Positions 39,901-51,992 are shown, counted from the first letter of the stretch. The stretch is DNA of 64,000 nt from Antedon mediterranea (GCF_964355755.1 NC_092679.1:23498432-23562431), one strand, 5' to 3'. Translations and numbers: made by a program. The notes: a model not told the origin generated them from the sequence alone.

Positions 39901-42900
39901 ACACTGATTTAATTTTTGAAAATTGCATTTTATATTAGCGGAAAGTTCTCCTGACTATCGCTTCAGTGTTGGACAACTACCATCATGGGCAAAGAAACAG
40001 GTAATATATATTTTGTTGGTGCCAAAATTAATGCATTTAGTGTTCTTCAAAACAGTTTTCAGAATGCGACCCAAAGAAAATGTTATGCTGTAAACAGTGA
40101 TCTTAAAATTTGTAAACAAGTTTCTTTACCACAAAACTACTTCACTTTTGTTACTGTCCATTTTTTTAAGAAGTTATATACTAAGATTTGAATTTTGAAT
40201 TTGAACCTTCTGCCAATATTATATTTTATGTGACAATTTGTAGGTAATGGGACAAGATGACCAGGCTAGCCCTAGCACATACATCAGTCCATCACAACCT
40301 AAAGGTCGCTGGGCTCAGAGGCTAGACAAGGGCTTCAAGGTCAAGTCGGATATTAATGAAAGTATTCTGTTGAATCTTGATGACTGTATGGGTAAGGAAA
40401 AAATATCAATCATTACAATTAATGTACAGTCGACGCTACAAACCAGACTCTCTAAAAACTGGAAACCCCCTCCCATAACTAGACTTTTCTCAAGCTCTAT
40501 CTACACTCTAACTTTATGTGACAAAAATGTGATGTACCCAAATATGGTAGTGATATTACATTTTTTTGTCAAATAAAGTTTGAAAGACAGTTTAAAAAGG
40601 TCCCAAACTGACCACTGAAAACACATTCAGATACCAGAATTTCTGGGAAACCAATATAGGCCAGCCCAGGAGTGTCCTGTATTGGCGTATTAGAGAATTG
40701 ATTGTATTAAAAGTTAGTGTTCTGCCTCCAAATCAAATCTGTCTTGTTCTTAGATCGAAGACGATACACTGTAGAGCCTGACAGTATATCTGATCAAGTG
40801 AGTGAATTCTTAAACAGCTTATTTACTGTAAGTAATGTTTTAATTATTTGAAATGGCTGGCTTATGGTATATATCAGCATGCTGCACCCCATGCATACAG
40901 CCTCAGGTTTGACTCATGGTGTGTTATCATTACTAACATATCTGTAAGTATGAATAATGATATTCATGAACATATATATTGTTTTTATATATATTTTAAA
41001 GGCATATTTACTCTAAACCACACAGTAATGATCGTAAAGGCCCATTTACACTAGGACGATAACGATTGACGATAAATAGATAAGCATGCATTTTTTTTTA
41101 TATAAAACAAAATAATTTAGAAAGGTTTTTGTTCTAGAATTATAGAATACTCATTTATGCTGTCTTTGATAAAATAATATTTTTTAAAAATCCAATCAAA
41201 TGACGTCATGATCAATAAACAAAAAATATCGTTGTATTGTCACGATATTATTGCTCTTACTAATCATGACGTCATTTGATTGGACGTCTGAAAATATCAT
41301 TTTCATCAAAGGAAGCATAGATGGTTCCTAAATAGTCCTAGAATAAAAACTTTTTAGATTTCTTTTGTTTTATGTATGAGCAATGCATATTTGTTTATTT
41401 ATCGTCGATCGTTATCGTCCTAGTGTAAATGGGCCTTAATAGTGAACTCTGGAAGACCAAAAGGAGTCCTAATTTTCAACTCACCCAAACTTAAACTATG
41501 CCCCAGAACTTTATCATTAGGCTGCTGTTATTTGTATATGCATATATCTCACAAACACATACTATTATGTTATATAGCCCCTCATAATGTTTATCAAATG
41601 ATAAATAATTTATTTAATATCTTCAAAGAAATTTATTATAATAACTATGGTTTAGGGATAATTTTAAATATAGACTTCCACAATATATCAGAATTTATAA
41701 TTTCTTTTGATTTAAATTACATTGTAACATTGCAAGTGAGTGCTTTTCTAACACAGTATGAAATTCATTGCTTGGTTTCTTCATTTTAGTCTCAATTAGC
41801 AAAAAAGTGTAACGATCCTGTCCCAGTACTTCCACAGAAAATAGTTAAGAAGGTAACAACTACTGAATATGTTAATGTGATTTATGTTGAAGTGTGCTTT
41901 TTATGTTATGTCAATTTGAAAATGTTTATAAAACAGTGTTTTAAAGTCAGTTTTAAAAAGCTCAACATATAAAGAATGACTACGTGAAGAATGTGGCTTA
42001 TTCATTGTTTGGTCTTTTTCTTTTGTTTTCCTGTTGCTGTATAATTTTTATGAGGAAATTATCTCTCAATGATCAACATATTTTTGAAAATTAGATCCGA
42101 CTAAAATAAGCTTTTGTGGTGCCATTTATAAAAAATTAATTTACCTGAAAATCCATCCATAACATCTATTCTGCATTTACTTCACTGCATACAGTGTGAA
42201 GATAGAGTATCTATTCTAAACCATAACTTTTGATGAACCAGTGTAGTTTGTTTTGTACCATGTCATAATATCTGTGTGTTTGCCATGCTTTAATCATTAT
42301 CTTCACTATATTAACATTGCTATGTATAAATAACCTGTATTATATCAACTTGCATTTCGTTTGTAGTGTTCATTGTATTTAGTGCCATTGCTTTTGTTGC
42401 ATTCTTCCTCTACAGTGCTTACTTAATTGTCTTTCTTTGTCTTCAGTTTCGCATTATACCAGAACACCTGGTTAACCCCCTACTCATCACAAAGTATGTG
42501 AGACTTAAGTTCCACCATCTATGGAAGAATATTACTATATGTTTACAGTGTCCAGCTTTAACTGCTCATAAACCACTCAAATAAATTGTATTTTAAAATA
42601 AAACTAGTCCACATTATTTATCGGTTTCTGTAAATAATTATTTTCTTACATAAGGTTGAAAATAATTAAGCTGTAGTGGTATGAATATTGGGGCTGTAAG
42701 TGTAAAATATGGTGGAAGAACCTCAGTTTCAGTTGCATACTAAATATGAACGTCTTGTTTTGTTTGCTAACTAACAACTCTGTATAATGTAACAAATTGC
42801 TTTACTGCTTGTGGTGTCACGTGTTTAATTGTTTTAATTAAATTATGTTTGATAAATAGCTATAGATTAGCTGTATTTCAAAAATTGTCTTGTATTTGTC

Positions 42901-45900
42901 CATTAATACAATTTTTCCTTATTGTGGTCAATGTCCAGTAGCTATTTCTGAATATGATAACTAAATTAAATACTAAAATTAATAATTGTAAAGAAAATTG
43001 GTAAAACAAAATTAATATAACAAATTTTATTTTGTTTGTTTAGGATGAAGACTATAAAAATGGGAATGACGATGAGGTAAAGAATCTGTCATTTGAATCA
43101 ATAACTATCATTCATAACACGACAATGATTTGTATTGTATACCACTGACTTTGGTACATTATGTGTAATTTTTACAGTATCATAGGCGAATTCTTTGATA
43201 CAGTGTAACATGTGAACCTGTATTTATTTACCACATCAAATTTCGCTCCTTATAGAATTCCGATTTCCCAACTTGAAAAAATAAATGATACTTTCTATAA
43301 AAATTTTTTAATGTATCCAACATATAGGGTGCAATTGCCATTTAAAAATCTTGTGCATTACCGTCTATTGTCAAATGTTTAGAAATATTTTAATTATTTT
43401 TACAATAATTGTTGTAAAATTGATTTATTAGGAATTAGATATTAAGGATGAAGAATTTCAACCAGCTGAGCAAGTACTTGGACTACAACATCATGAACTA
43501 CAGGTAATTGGTTACCATCTGACCCATACAATACAGCTTTTGATAATGTAAATCTGTATTTTTTAAATGTATGGTTCTAGTTTTAATTCTTGTATTTCAT
43601 GTCTTGTCAAATAAATTATTTTTTAAAACTTGATTTAGTCTTTTGATATGCTGTTTATTATTGAATATGAATCAATTTATTAACAGACAAACAGCAATGT
43701 TACCGTATCCAGAGGTAGTGATTCCAGCATACAGTATGATCCAACTTCTGGCAGCAGCCAGTGGCAACCAGCGTCATCTCTTGACGATCAAGCACTGTTG
43801 CTGGAGAGTTTGGAAGAACAAGAGAAAGTGTTCTTTGAAGATGAAGAGGATGATGATGATGATGAGAATGAGACATCCATAATTATCTATCCTACTATTG
43901 GTGACACATCATCTGCACAAGACAGGTAAACTTATACCCCTTTCTCATCACCTAGTGAATCTCAAGAATTTACACACATGTGGGTATACAGAACTCCAAA
44001 TCAAGATTGGATAGCGACTTTTCAACACCTTATGTTGATGGAGATCAAGTTGTTCCACTGTATTACGTTGAGGGTGTTAAGAGTTATTAGTTTCTATATT
44101 CCTTTGAATTAATAATTTGTATTTTTAATTATTATTTTCTTTAGTGCATCATTTCAAGTAACAGAGACATCATTTATTGGAAGGAAATCACGGAAAAGTT
44201 CACGAGAGGAGAAAACCGGAGGAGACCAAGACACAGGTAAAACAAAGATATGACCAATACTTGAAACTTTATTCTGTATTTAGCTTTTATATTATGTGTA
44301 CTTGTTTCCATCCATAGAGATCACAGACATAGGATTATGTAAAAGAAAGGTCTCAGCAAAATATGTGATTCTGTATGTAGCTCATCTGTATGTCTATTTC
44401 CATTCATAAAGAGAACTCAAAATCACAGAAAAGTGTTCATATGTAAGGGAATTAAAAGCGACACAAAGGAGAATTTTGCACCAAAAAAATAAACCAAAAA
44501 TTATATCTATGGTTAGGAAATGTATTAAAATTGCAAACTATTATTTGTTCTAGTTCTGTTACCTTTTGTTCATCATTACAGTTAAAACTCAATTTACTTT
44601 AAGTTAATTGATTAAAACTTTATTGTACACAAAATTCATATCCAAAATGATTTTTGTTCTTATATTTTCTGTGTTAAGCTCTGTCTACACTATCAAACTT
44701 TATGTGACAAAAAAATGTGATGTGCCCATATATGGACATGATGATGTCATATCACTACCATATTTGGGAACATCACACTTTTTTTGTCAAACAAATTTGA
44801 TAGTCTAGACAAGGCTTTAGGAATGTTTTTAAAACATTAAATTGTGATTATAAGCTTTGGAAAGTTATGGATAAAATACATAATAAAATACATGGCATTA
44901 TTATAGGTGGCATTGCCGACAACTCTGATGATGATGAGGATGATGAGGAGGAAGAAGACGAAGATGAAAGTCAGGAATCATCACCATCTAACAATATTGA
45001 AGTGAATGGCTATAAAGACAGCCCTCAGACACCGGATGACGAGGATGATCAGAAGTTCCTAAAAAAGAATTACATATTCAAAGAGAAAGCATTGTTTGGG
45101 AAGTGTATGGAGCAACTTGAAGCCCAATTTGAAGCCCAATTCGCCAGTGAGTTAGATTTCCCTGGAAGACTGAGCTTGTCATCAAAGTTCTTGTCAAAAG
45201 CTCAACACAGTAATATAAGGTATGATAATGTTTATTGTATAGCGCCATTCGAATGGCACTGTCAAAAACACAAGTGTGTTTTGATAAGTGACTTGAAGCT
45301 GTCCAGAGCCTAGCTCCAACAATCCTATTTTCCATAAAATCATTTCTAATCTAAAGTTTTACAATATACAAATAATAAAATATTTGTATAATTTATTCAT
45401 AGAGGACGGATTGAACCTGTTTCCATCAACTTTCACATACCAGTAAGCACAGGCGAGGTATGTATAACTAATATAAATTACTATTATATGGTATTATACA
45501 GAAACGTAATATAATGTTCTACATTTTGTTTTAAGCACATTTTGTTTTACTAATATGAAACAATGTAAGGTCAGCACAACTGTACATAAGTAAACACTGT
45601 TAAACCAGAAGAACTACTGACACTCCAGCAAAACAACCATCCCACACGTTTTTATATTCATGCAATGGAATAAATAATATGATTTAGTTCATTTGTGGGA
45701 GGCCCTGTTTCATGTTCTGGCTGTTATTTATTATGTTTGTGTATTTATTATTTTGTTACTGTTTAAGACAAATAAATGAAATGATATGAAAAAAAAACAC
45801 GTTCTATTTTCACCTCATGAAAATAATTGTACCCTTGCACTTATAAACATGCATTATTTGTATATATTGTAAGCTAGTGGGAACCATGTGCAGTGCTTTA

Positions 45901-48900
45901 ATGCGTGTTGATGTTACAGAAAAAAGACTTTTTTAATAAGTATATGCTATTCTGGGGCATGTCTTGTCATCCTGTAGATGGTAGGCTTGGGAAGAGCTGC
46001 TGTATGGAATTTTTTGTAAAATTAGTACAGTATAATAGAAGGTTTATGTTATTCATTTTGTCTGCATCATAATTGTTGTGTGATGTATTAGTACCTACAG
46101 CGAAGAAAGGAAGAAATGGCGCGGGCCGTTGACGAGACTAGGAAACGTCTACAAGCCGTAAGTGGTGCCACACAATTCACACATATTGGACCTAATATTC
46201 CCTGCGATGCTTTGTTTATATCTTGTTGCTAGGCTTTTTGTGTGATGTCATTTTTGTACATTGGTGTGGTTATAAATAGTATGAAAAGAAAAGAGATCCA
46301 ACCTTTGTTGAATTTGTATGTAAATTGTTCACATTTTTACTAGTAATAGGAAAACTTATTTAGTATTCCTATAGTGCTGGGGTTAAGTCATGACTCAGTA
46401 CCTTGATATTTCAAGTTGCCCCTGTCATTCTCAAAACCTTTTGATTACACTTTTTTTTTTCAAAATTTCCACCCACTCATGATTTTACTTTAGGGTAAAA
46501 AACCATTAAAAGGACATGTTCAGAACCCAACAAAATTTCACCTGAATGTTTGCTATCATGAGTGTCCACTTAAGCTTGGTTACCAAAGGACGAAAGCACA
46601 GTGACAAGCGATGGTTCAAATAATTCATCGCTTGGATCGGTAAATGAGTTGCGCTTACGTCCTTTAATAGGGTGTTTTACAAGGAGTGTTCTACTGTATT
46701 GCATATATGTCATATAAATTCAACATGTGGTTATTCTTTTTTCATTACTCTGCTGGTCTTTGAATGTTTACTGTAGTCTTAGAGATTGATCTGGTAGTTT
46801 TTACAAATCATATAAACAGCAAGAAAAACATTCATTTATTGTTTATTACAGTATGATTGATGCATGGTGTCCTAATTCTGAGTGATCAAGTATTCTTTAT
46901 TAAAATTGTTTATAAGAGTGCTCTAACAAACACATCACCGTTTCATAATTATTAATATTTTTATTTTAATATTTTTGTTTATTCAATAATATGATTAATT
47001 TGGATTTTAATGAATTATTATTTTTGTTATTAACTCTCTAACACATTCCATATTCCATGCATGATGTTTGTCATATGTTTGAATTATATTCAAACCAATT
47101 CTATAGTATATTCCAGTATATTCACATTCTTCACTGAGGAAACTGCAAAACATTTCCACACTAAAAATATAAAACAAAATCATATATTATTAATATTTTG
47201 CTTTTTATTATTATTATTAATATTATTTACACTTACTAAAAAATATTTATATTTATTTTCCACATTTTTACTAAACAATTGTTATTTCCACTTACAACAC
47301 AATGGTATGAAATATTTTATTTTGTTTTGATATTTTCACATGCAAGAGCATTTTTGCTTGTGTGAAATAATAAATATTATTTCTATATTGTTTTGTCTTT
47401 TTGTAAATTTTGAAGTGTAACAATAAATTAAAAGAATGAAGAATGTAATAGAAAGCGAAGGACATGTGTCATATGAATATTTTTGTTATATTTTTTATTT
47501 GAATCCCACTTTTTGTTTATAATTATTAACATAGAATGTGTTCTTAAAGAACTAAGTATTCGGTCTCTAAGTTTAGGCAAAACATCTAAATTAATTTAAC
47601 TCTCTGATCTAAAAGTTAACTGTATGTTATAGTAGTATAAACATCAATAGATATAGTATGGTAATTAATGCAAAGTAACATAGTAATATTGTTTACAGCA
47701 GTTAATCAATATATAGTATTCATTGCTGTTATAACTATTAATTTTATAGTTGATCTCCAATTAAAATTAATCTTTAATTTTTGTAGAAGCTACAACTCTG
47801 TGATTGTTGAATACAATATAATTTGCTTTTGTAGAATTTACAAATTACAAAAGTTCCTTCTTCACTCCCTATTAGCAACACATTTGTTTTTAAAACACTG
47901 ACTCCCTGTTGAATGATTCATATTCAAGATTTTCACTTTTTGCTTTATTTTAAAACAATTATATCTAATCATTTGTGATTCTTCCTGTAAACTCTGTTCA
48001 TCCAGCAGACTTTCTTAAAGGCTTACATTTCTAAAAAATAAATAAAATCTTCTGAATAAATTACTCCTTTCTTTTGCAATTTCATTCATAAGAACCTTAT
48101 TAGAAAAACTGAGTTAATATCATAGGTGTGATCATTGTTTAACTTCTGCCGTACCTTGACTGATTAAGGATGATGCCATATTGGTTGGATTGAGAGCTGG
48201 ATCGTGTTGAAGTTCACTCTCTAGTAATATAATACATCATATTTTTGGTTTTTAAATTATATTTTTGTCAATAAAACCTATTACAATTTGTTTACAGCTT
48301 GGATGGAATTCTACAAAGAAACCAGATGTTGTATGGGACGCTGGACTCAAAAGAGTCGGCGATAATTTAAAAGATACAGATTCTATCAAAAAACTTAAAA
48401 ATGTCTCACCAAGCAATAACAAAAAGATCATAAATAACAGTACTATCACACAAGAGAATACCAATGGAAGAGTGTTGCAAGAAAGAGGCTGCCATCGTGA
48501 TGTCACACCAGACCACCGGAGAAACTTGTCTGATTCATCCACAACCACTGAGGAGGATTCGCCGCCTTTGAACGACACTGAGAAAGAGAACTTCAAAAAT
48601 AGATATGAGAAAAAAAAAGTATCTAATACAAGTAAGAACAGAATGGATAGATTGAAAGCTAGAAGAGGAAGTAAAGGAACAGGTGATATGAAGAAAGCAC
48701 AATCTATGACTGACCTTAGGTCACCGGAAGGTAAGTAAAATATTTTTTGGATAGTGTTGATAATTCTTTAGTAGTATAGCTCTGTCTACACTATCAAACT
48801 AGTTTGACAAAAAAAGTACGATGTACCTAAATATGGTAGTGATATGTCCAAATATGATAGTGATATGACATCATGTCCATATATGGGCACAACACATTTT

Positions 48901-51900
48901 TTTGTATTCACATAAAGTTCAATAGTGTAGACAGAGCTTAAGCAATAAAGGCAGTACTGCCGATACCTCTTGAACACTACTCTTAACATTCTACCACTGC
49001 TCTACAACTACCAAGACACTTATGTTGCTGCTTATTAACACTACTAACTACTACAGTATGAATTATGGTGCTACTTTACTACAGTAATACTTGTGACTTT
49101 CATTACCACTTCTACTATACTACTTCTAACATTCTACTACTATTGAATACTGTACAAATACTGAGACACTTATGCTGCTACCTACTAACTAACACTACTA
49201 ACTAAAAAATGAATTATATATGGTGCTACTTTAATACTACTACTAACATTCTACTACTGTTACGACTGCTCTACAACTTCTGAGACACTATGCTGCTGCT
49301 TACTAATACTACTAACTACTACTATGAATTATAGTGCTACTTTAATACTACAGTAATACTGGTGACTACCATTTCTACTAACTACTTCTAACATTCTACC
49401 ACTGTTAATACTAATAAATATTCTACAACTACCGATGCTGCTGTCTACTAACACTACTAACTATACTACTATGATTTCTGATGGTAATCTACAGCTACTG
49501 AACATACTAGTACTGATGATTTCCGATTACTACTCTCATTTCTACTACTAATGCTGCTACTCTACAGTACTACAAATTATACAGTTGCTATTAATACAGT
49601 CAACTCTCCAAGTCCAAAAAACACATTGGGAATACCAGAATAAAAAAAAACCAAAAACAGATATGTTAGACCAGAGCATGGATAAATACTATTTCTTCAT
49701 GACCAGACCAATGGTTTCCGGTATTTGGAGAGTTTACTGTGTAGTACATCTATATTCTATACTACACTATACGAATGCTAATACTGTTCAACTACTGTGT
49801 CTTACACTACTACTAACATTACTACCACTTCTACTATGAACACTGTACTACTTCTAAACTACTACTAGTACTGCTACTACCATTACAACTTCTGTAGCTG
49901 ATGATACTACTGCCAATACAATGACACTGGTTTTCCACTGGTACCATTACAAAATTATTTTGTACCTTTTTTCATAGACATAGAGGACGATGGCAACTCA
50001 AAATCTCCATCCAAAAAGTTAGTCCAGCGATATCGTACACGTAGTCACAGCCGAGACCGTAAACAAATTGATGATCAGTCAACTACGAAGCTTAAACGTC
50101 GTGCACGGTCTGAACAGAACTTGCAGGCAACCCCGTCCAGACCAAAACGATCGTATGAAGCTGGAACAATGAGCTCGATGGCAAAGAAGACCTCAAAAAC
50201 ACCGCCTCAGTCGCCAACGTCAAAGATTGCAAAAGGAAAATCACTTGAGAACTTGTCTTCACGAAGACAAAGTGATCCTAAAATCGATCCTAAAAATCTT
50301 TCTGGAAAAAATAATTCTTCATATTACAAATCAACAGATAGTTTATCGACTTTAAATAAGAAAATTCCACAAACTGATAATGAATCCAAATTTTTACGGA
50401 GAAGGAGTAGAAGCGTCTCAGAAGAAGACAAGACATTAGACATGAACTCTAAACCTTTGAACTCTGAACCTTTGAATTCTGAAGTACCAGCGGATACTTC
50501 TAACCGTCCAGAATCACCAAGATCAACCCCACTGCCGCGAGAAAAAAGTAGAAGCCCACCACACATGCGTAGCCGGTCTTCTCCGGCCACGGGAGAAAGA
50601 AAACAAGAAAAGCGAGCAAGTGACTATGCAAATAATAATGGTAGTAGCGATGACAACTCAACCAAAGATTCTTTAGATAAGAAAATGATGCCGCCTCCAG
50701 ACACAAACACGATCATCAAGAATAAAGTAGGAACAGCGCCGGGTAACATGCATTCCACCAAAGTTAGTCCTGAACGTCTTGATAGGATAACAAAGCATAA
50801 AGTAGCCAGTCGTATTTTAAATAAGAATGCATCGATTCGTGTATCGGAAATTCCAAGTGACATTTCTAATGTGAATGACTCTATAGAAAGCAATTCTATA
50901 AATGAACTTCCAAAGACAATTAGCAATAATGTTAATAAGCAAGAAACTGAAATGACAACAATTACACCGCTTGAAACAAAACAAGGTAATCTATTTTAAA
51001 TTAGCGAGATCAAGAATTTTTATTTTTTAGCTTTCAAAGTTGATTTCAATTTGTATAAAGAAGTAAAAGAATAATAAACGATTAAGACAAATACACATTT
51101 TTCTTTTGTAGATGAAATTAGCATCAACGACTTCTCGGAGTCTATCAATGAAATGAAGTCTGCATTTTCCAAATGTTTGGAAATGTTTAAAACGGTAAAT
51201 TTTTATACTTTTAACAATAAATCCTTGAAATACTGTACTTCTTTTTGGACAAAAGATTAATAGTATTGAGGCTGTTGGGTTTTGTTATGCTTTTAATGCA
51301 GATAGGTGTACTGTATAAGTTGATAAATCCAAAGGCAAATTACTGAAAAAATGACCATGCCTTTTAAATTACTGAAAAAATTACCATGCCTTGGCTGGAT
51401 CTTAACGGAGATACCAGAAAGTACAGTAAGTCAGAAACAGCCAGAAATAAATACACCAGATAACCCTTCCTCATTGCAGATGTAACTTAATAATCAATTT
51501 CTTCATCTAGTTTTCCTCCTTGGCACAGTAAACCATTGAAAAGTTCTTGGCATGCTTAACATGTTAAATCCATCTATTATTTATTTTGTTATTCAGGTTC
51601 AAAGTTCGTCCACTTCAGTTGGTGAAAATGATCGCCAATCAATGGTTGACATGTTCTCTTCCACCTTTCAAACAATGGACCAATCAGCCAAAGACGCTCT
51701 TCCATCTTTACGTTCATCCCCACGTCCGGTCAGACACGGTAACAATTCTCCCACTCCGTTTTCCATCACAAACTTTGAGTCTTTCAAACCTACCAATCAG
51801 CACTCTAAACTTAATGGTGGTGGTGACCTGGAGTCGGCTGGAACGTACTCTTTGTTAGAACAGTACTCATCAATGTTAGTGAATATGGTACAAAATAAAC

Positions 51901-51992
51901 TGACGGCAAGTGAAAAGAAGCAATCGTTAATAGATGATACGGACAGTAGCAGTGCAGAGGATACAACCACCGACAAAGTCTGTTATGTTTAA
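12940..51992 (+). CDS. MAPKBP1: MAPKBP1/WDR62 orthologue, complete, 34 coding exons
   Basis: WD40 scaffold of JNK signalling. The vertebrate paralogues MAPKBP1 and WDR62 act in JNK/NOD2 signalling and at centrosomes and spindle poles. The 34 exons sum to 5538 bases, exactly 1846 codons with stop, and every intron phase closes. Start exon 12940-13062 ([10 protein letters not shown]..., a basic N terminus) joins VTLERVLGI at 16385. Residues about 42-745 form the WD40 double propeller. A GRWAQRL motif (about residue 846), acidic runs (about 1000 and 1070), the KKAQSMTDL motif (about 1340) and a C-terminal LLEQYSSML helix (about 1800) all have counterparts in human MAPKBP1. Length is 1845 aa against about 1515 in human; the excess lies in the disordered C-terminal half. 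Exon lists are in the block entries that follow. Introns carry several transposons. An invertebrate gene is probably co-orthologous to both vertebrate paralogues, so the symbol is a convenience. Confidence 0.95.
13063..16384 (+). other. Intron after the first MAPKBP1 coding exon
   Basis: AT-rich, with no conserved coding seen. Around 14290-14450 a T-rich tract plus AAAGGAGGCACGGAAAGACC and GGTGCTAAACACC looks like a retroelement tail fragment. The word TACAGTA / TACTGTA is frequent. Confidence 0.5.
18423..18614 (+). mobile_element. Short MITE-like repeat, GTTTTCCACTA family (copy b)
   Basis: AAAGCCTGTTTTCCACTACT at the left, TAATGGAAAACAGGT at the right. It shares GAAAATTAAAGCATTTGCAT-like text with the 5.6-kb copy. 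It lies in the third intron of the MAPKBP1 gene. Confidence 0.55.
20648..21467 (+). mobile_element. 820-bp TIR element with ATACCGTAT subterminal repeats
   Basis: The left end GCCCTGTTTCTGCTGCC and the right end, inverted, GGCCTGTTTCTGCTGCAAC form imperfect terminal inverted repeats. The flanks share CAAAG (20643-20647 and 21468-21472), a possible 5-bp target duplication. Both subterminal zones are packed with ATACCGTAT / ATACGGTAT words, and GTTTCTGCTGCC recurs internally near 20840. It lies in the third intron of the MAPKBP1 gene and carries the broken Myb/SANT-like frame. Confidence 0.75.
20961..21258 (+). pseudogene. Broken Myb/SANT-like DNA-binding ORF inside a DNA transposon
   Basis: A first frame from ATG at 20961 reads [13 protein letters not shown] then stops. 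The second frame (from about 20998, in-frame ATG at 21016) reads [20 protein letters not shown], continues through [20 protein letters not shown] and [14 protein letters not shown], and ends at a TGA after [13 protein letters not shown]. Together they follow the Myb/SANT-like domain pattern (Trp start; KG-x-K...[23 protein letters not shown]) found in Harbinger-type transposon proteins and domesticated MSANTD genes. The third helix is reached only after a frame change, so the copy is probably inactive. Confidence 0.65.
25882..27437 (+). repeat. Dimeric satellite, four ~370-bp monomers in A-B-A-B order
   Basis: The anchor GATTCTTGGGTTATT starts at about 25894, 26269, 26640, 27014 and 27384, giving spacings of 375, 371, 374-375 and 370. 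Monomers 1 and 3 share A-type text (AATAACAAAATTACATGACA); monomers 2 and 4 share B-type text (TTGTTAACATATATTTTCTT). The repeat unit is therefore a ~745-bp dimer present about twice. Each monomer has ACCCTACCCC or CCCCTACCCC near its start and AGGTCA(G/A)TGACCT in its middle. It lies in a MAPKBP1 intron. Confidence 0.9.
29797..33119 (+). other. MAPKBP1 intron without recognised elements
   Basis: AT-rich intronic sequence. I see no conserved reading frame, TIR pair or tandem array beyond short ATT runs near 32910. Confidence 0.45.
34408..34508 (+). mobile_element. MITE fragment (copy 8)
   Basis: Preceded by TTA; starts AGCTCTGTCTACTTTATC. Contains TGATGTGCCCATATATAG and CATATCACTACCATATTT, then loses similarity before the right end. 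It starts 26 bp after a MAPKBP1 donor site. Confidence 0.7.
34927..35067 (+). mobile_element. MITE copy 9, same family
   Basis: AGCTCTATTTACACTTAAC to GATGGTGTAGACAGAGCT, followed by TAA. MAPKBP1 intron. Confidence 0.75.
35550..35655 (+). repeat. Retroelement 3' tail fragment
   Basis: GGACAATAAAGTATATATGA followed by CTATGACTATTA resembles the AATAAA plus short-repeat tail of a non-LTR element. MAPKBP1 intron. Confidence 0.35.
40493..40590 (+). mobile_element. MITE fragment (copy 10)
   Basis: AGCTCTATCTACACTCTAAC, TGTGATGTACCCAAATATGG and TTTTTTTGTCAAATAAAGTT match the family; the right TIR is decayed. MAPKBP1 intron. Confidence 0.65.
41038..41436 (+). mobile_element. 399-bp MITE with AGGCCCATTTACACTAGGAC termini
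   Basis: The first ~40 bp (AGGCCCATTTACACTAGGAC then GATAACGAT-type text) recur inverted at the right end. TAA flanks both sides (41035-41037 and 41437-41439). A second inner inverted repeat, CAATCAAATGACGTCATGAT against ATCATGACGTCATTTGATTG, makes the whole element a nested hairpin. MAPKBP1 intron. Confidence 0.85.
44677..44816 (+). mobile_element. MITE copy 11, same family, perfect TTA duplication
   Basis: AGCTCTGTCTACACTATC to GATAGTCTAGACAAGGCT, with TTA at 44674-44676 and 44817-44819. MAPKBP1 intron. Confidence 0.85.
45590..45800 (+). repeat. Possible retroelement 3' end with A-tail
   Basis: AAGACAAATAAATGAAATGA is followed by ATATGAAAAAAAAA, like a processed 3' end. Family unknown. 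MAPKBP1 intron. Confidence 0.3.
46158..48297 (+). other. MAPKBP1 intron without recognised elements
   Basis: Very AT-rich; only spurious short frames. No repeat structure recognised. Confidence 0.45.
48778..48938 (+). mobile_element. MITE copy 12, same family
   Basis: AGCTCTGTCTACACTATC to AATAGTGTAGACAGAGCT, followed by TAA. It starts 47 bp after the donor of coding exon 31 of MAPKBP1. Confidence 0.82.
48985..49900 (+). repeat. Degenerate ACT/TAC-rich tract
   Basis: Long decayed trinucleotide-like DNA: CTACTAACACTACTAACTAC, TTCTACTACT and ATTCTACTACTG recur loosely. An approximate larger period around TATGAATTATGGTGCTACTT is seen at about 49055, 49208 and 49322. Intronic. Confidence 0.7.

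Larger units (their letters stand above)
39427..46157 (+). other. MAPKBP1: MAPKBP1 exons of the linker and acidic disordered region
   Basis: Coding exons 19-30: 39427-39599, 39939-40000, 40244-40391, 40754-40827, 41790-41852, 43044-43076, 43432-43503, 43687-43925, 44145-44236, 44907-45219, 45403-45457 and 46101-46157. They include [26 protein letters not shown], a DEDDDDDDE-type acidic run, a second Asp/Glu run, and [18 protein letters not shown]. The last aligns with SPQTPDQEQFLKQHF of human MAPKBP1. The short exon 43044-43076 (11 codons) could be alternatively spliced without changing frame. Confidence 0.88.
48298..51992 (+). other. MAPKBP1: MAPKBP1 exons of the Ser/Arg-rich tail and C-terminal helix
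   Basis: Coding exons 31-34: 48298-48730, 49978-50985, 51112-51194 and 51597-51992. Exon 31 ends with [13 protein letters not shown], matching the conserved KAQSVHSL stretch of human MAPKBP1. Exon 32 is 1008 bases of low-complexity, phosphorylation-prone sequence ([18 protein letters not shown], repeated Ser-Pro). Exons 33-34 encode the predicted helix [15 protein letters not shown] and then [17 protein letters not shown], equivalent to the human C-terminal LLEQYSELLLRAVERR, which lies in the dimerisation segment of this family. The final residues [19 protein letters not shown] lie in the first copy of a 125-bp tandem repeat. Confidence 0.9.

Noticed and set aside
41442-41789. 115-codon plus-strand frame
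   Set aside because: It overlaps the acceptor of a real MAPKBP1 exon in another frame, has intron-like AT-rich composition and no recognisable domain.
42447-42470. Possible extra MAPKBP1 microexon (FRIIPEHL between CAG and GTTAAC)
   Set aside because: The main model is already in phase without it (its 24 bp would also keep frame), but the donor is weak and I could not match it to a homologue.
49585-49839. 84-codon frame ending in poly-Leu
   Set aside because: Derived from the degenerate ACT-rich tract; no conserved features.
50324-50926. Minus-strand frames of 68-100 codons under MAPKBP1 exon 32
   Set aside because: Antisense to a low-complexity coding exon; no motif, start context or splice support.
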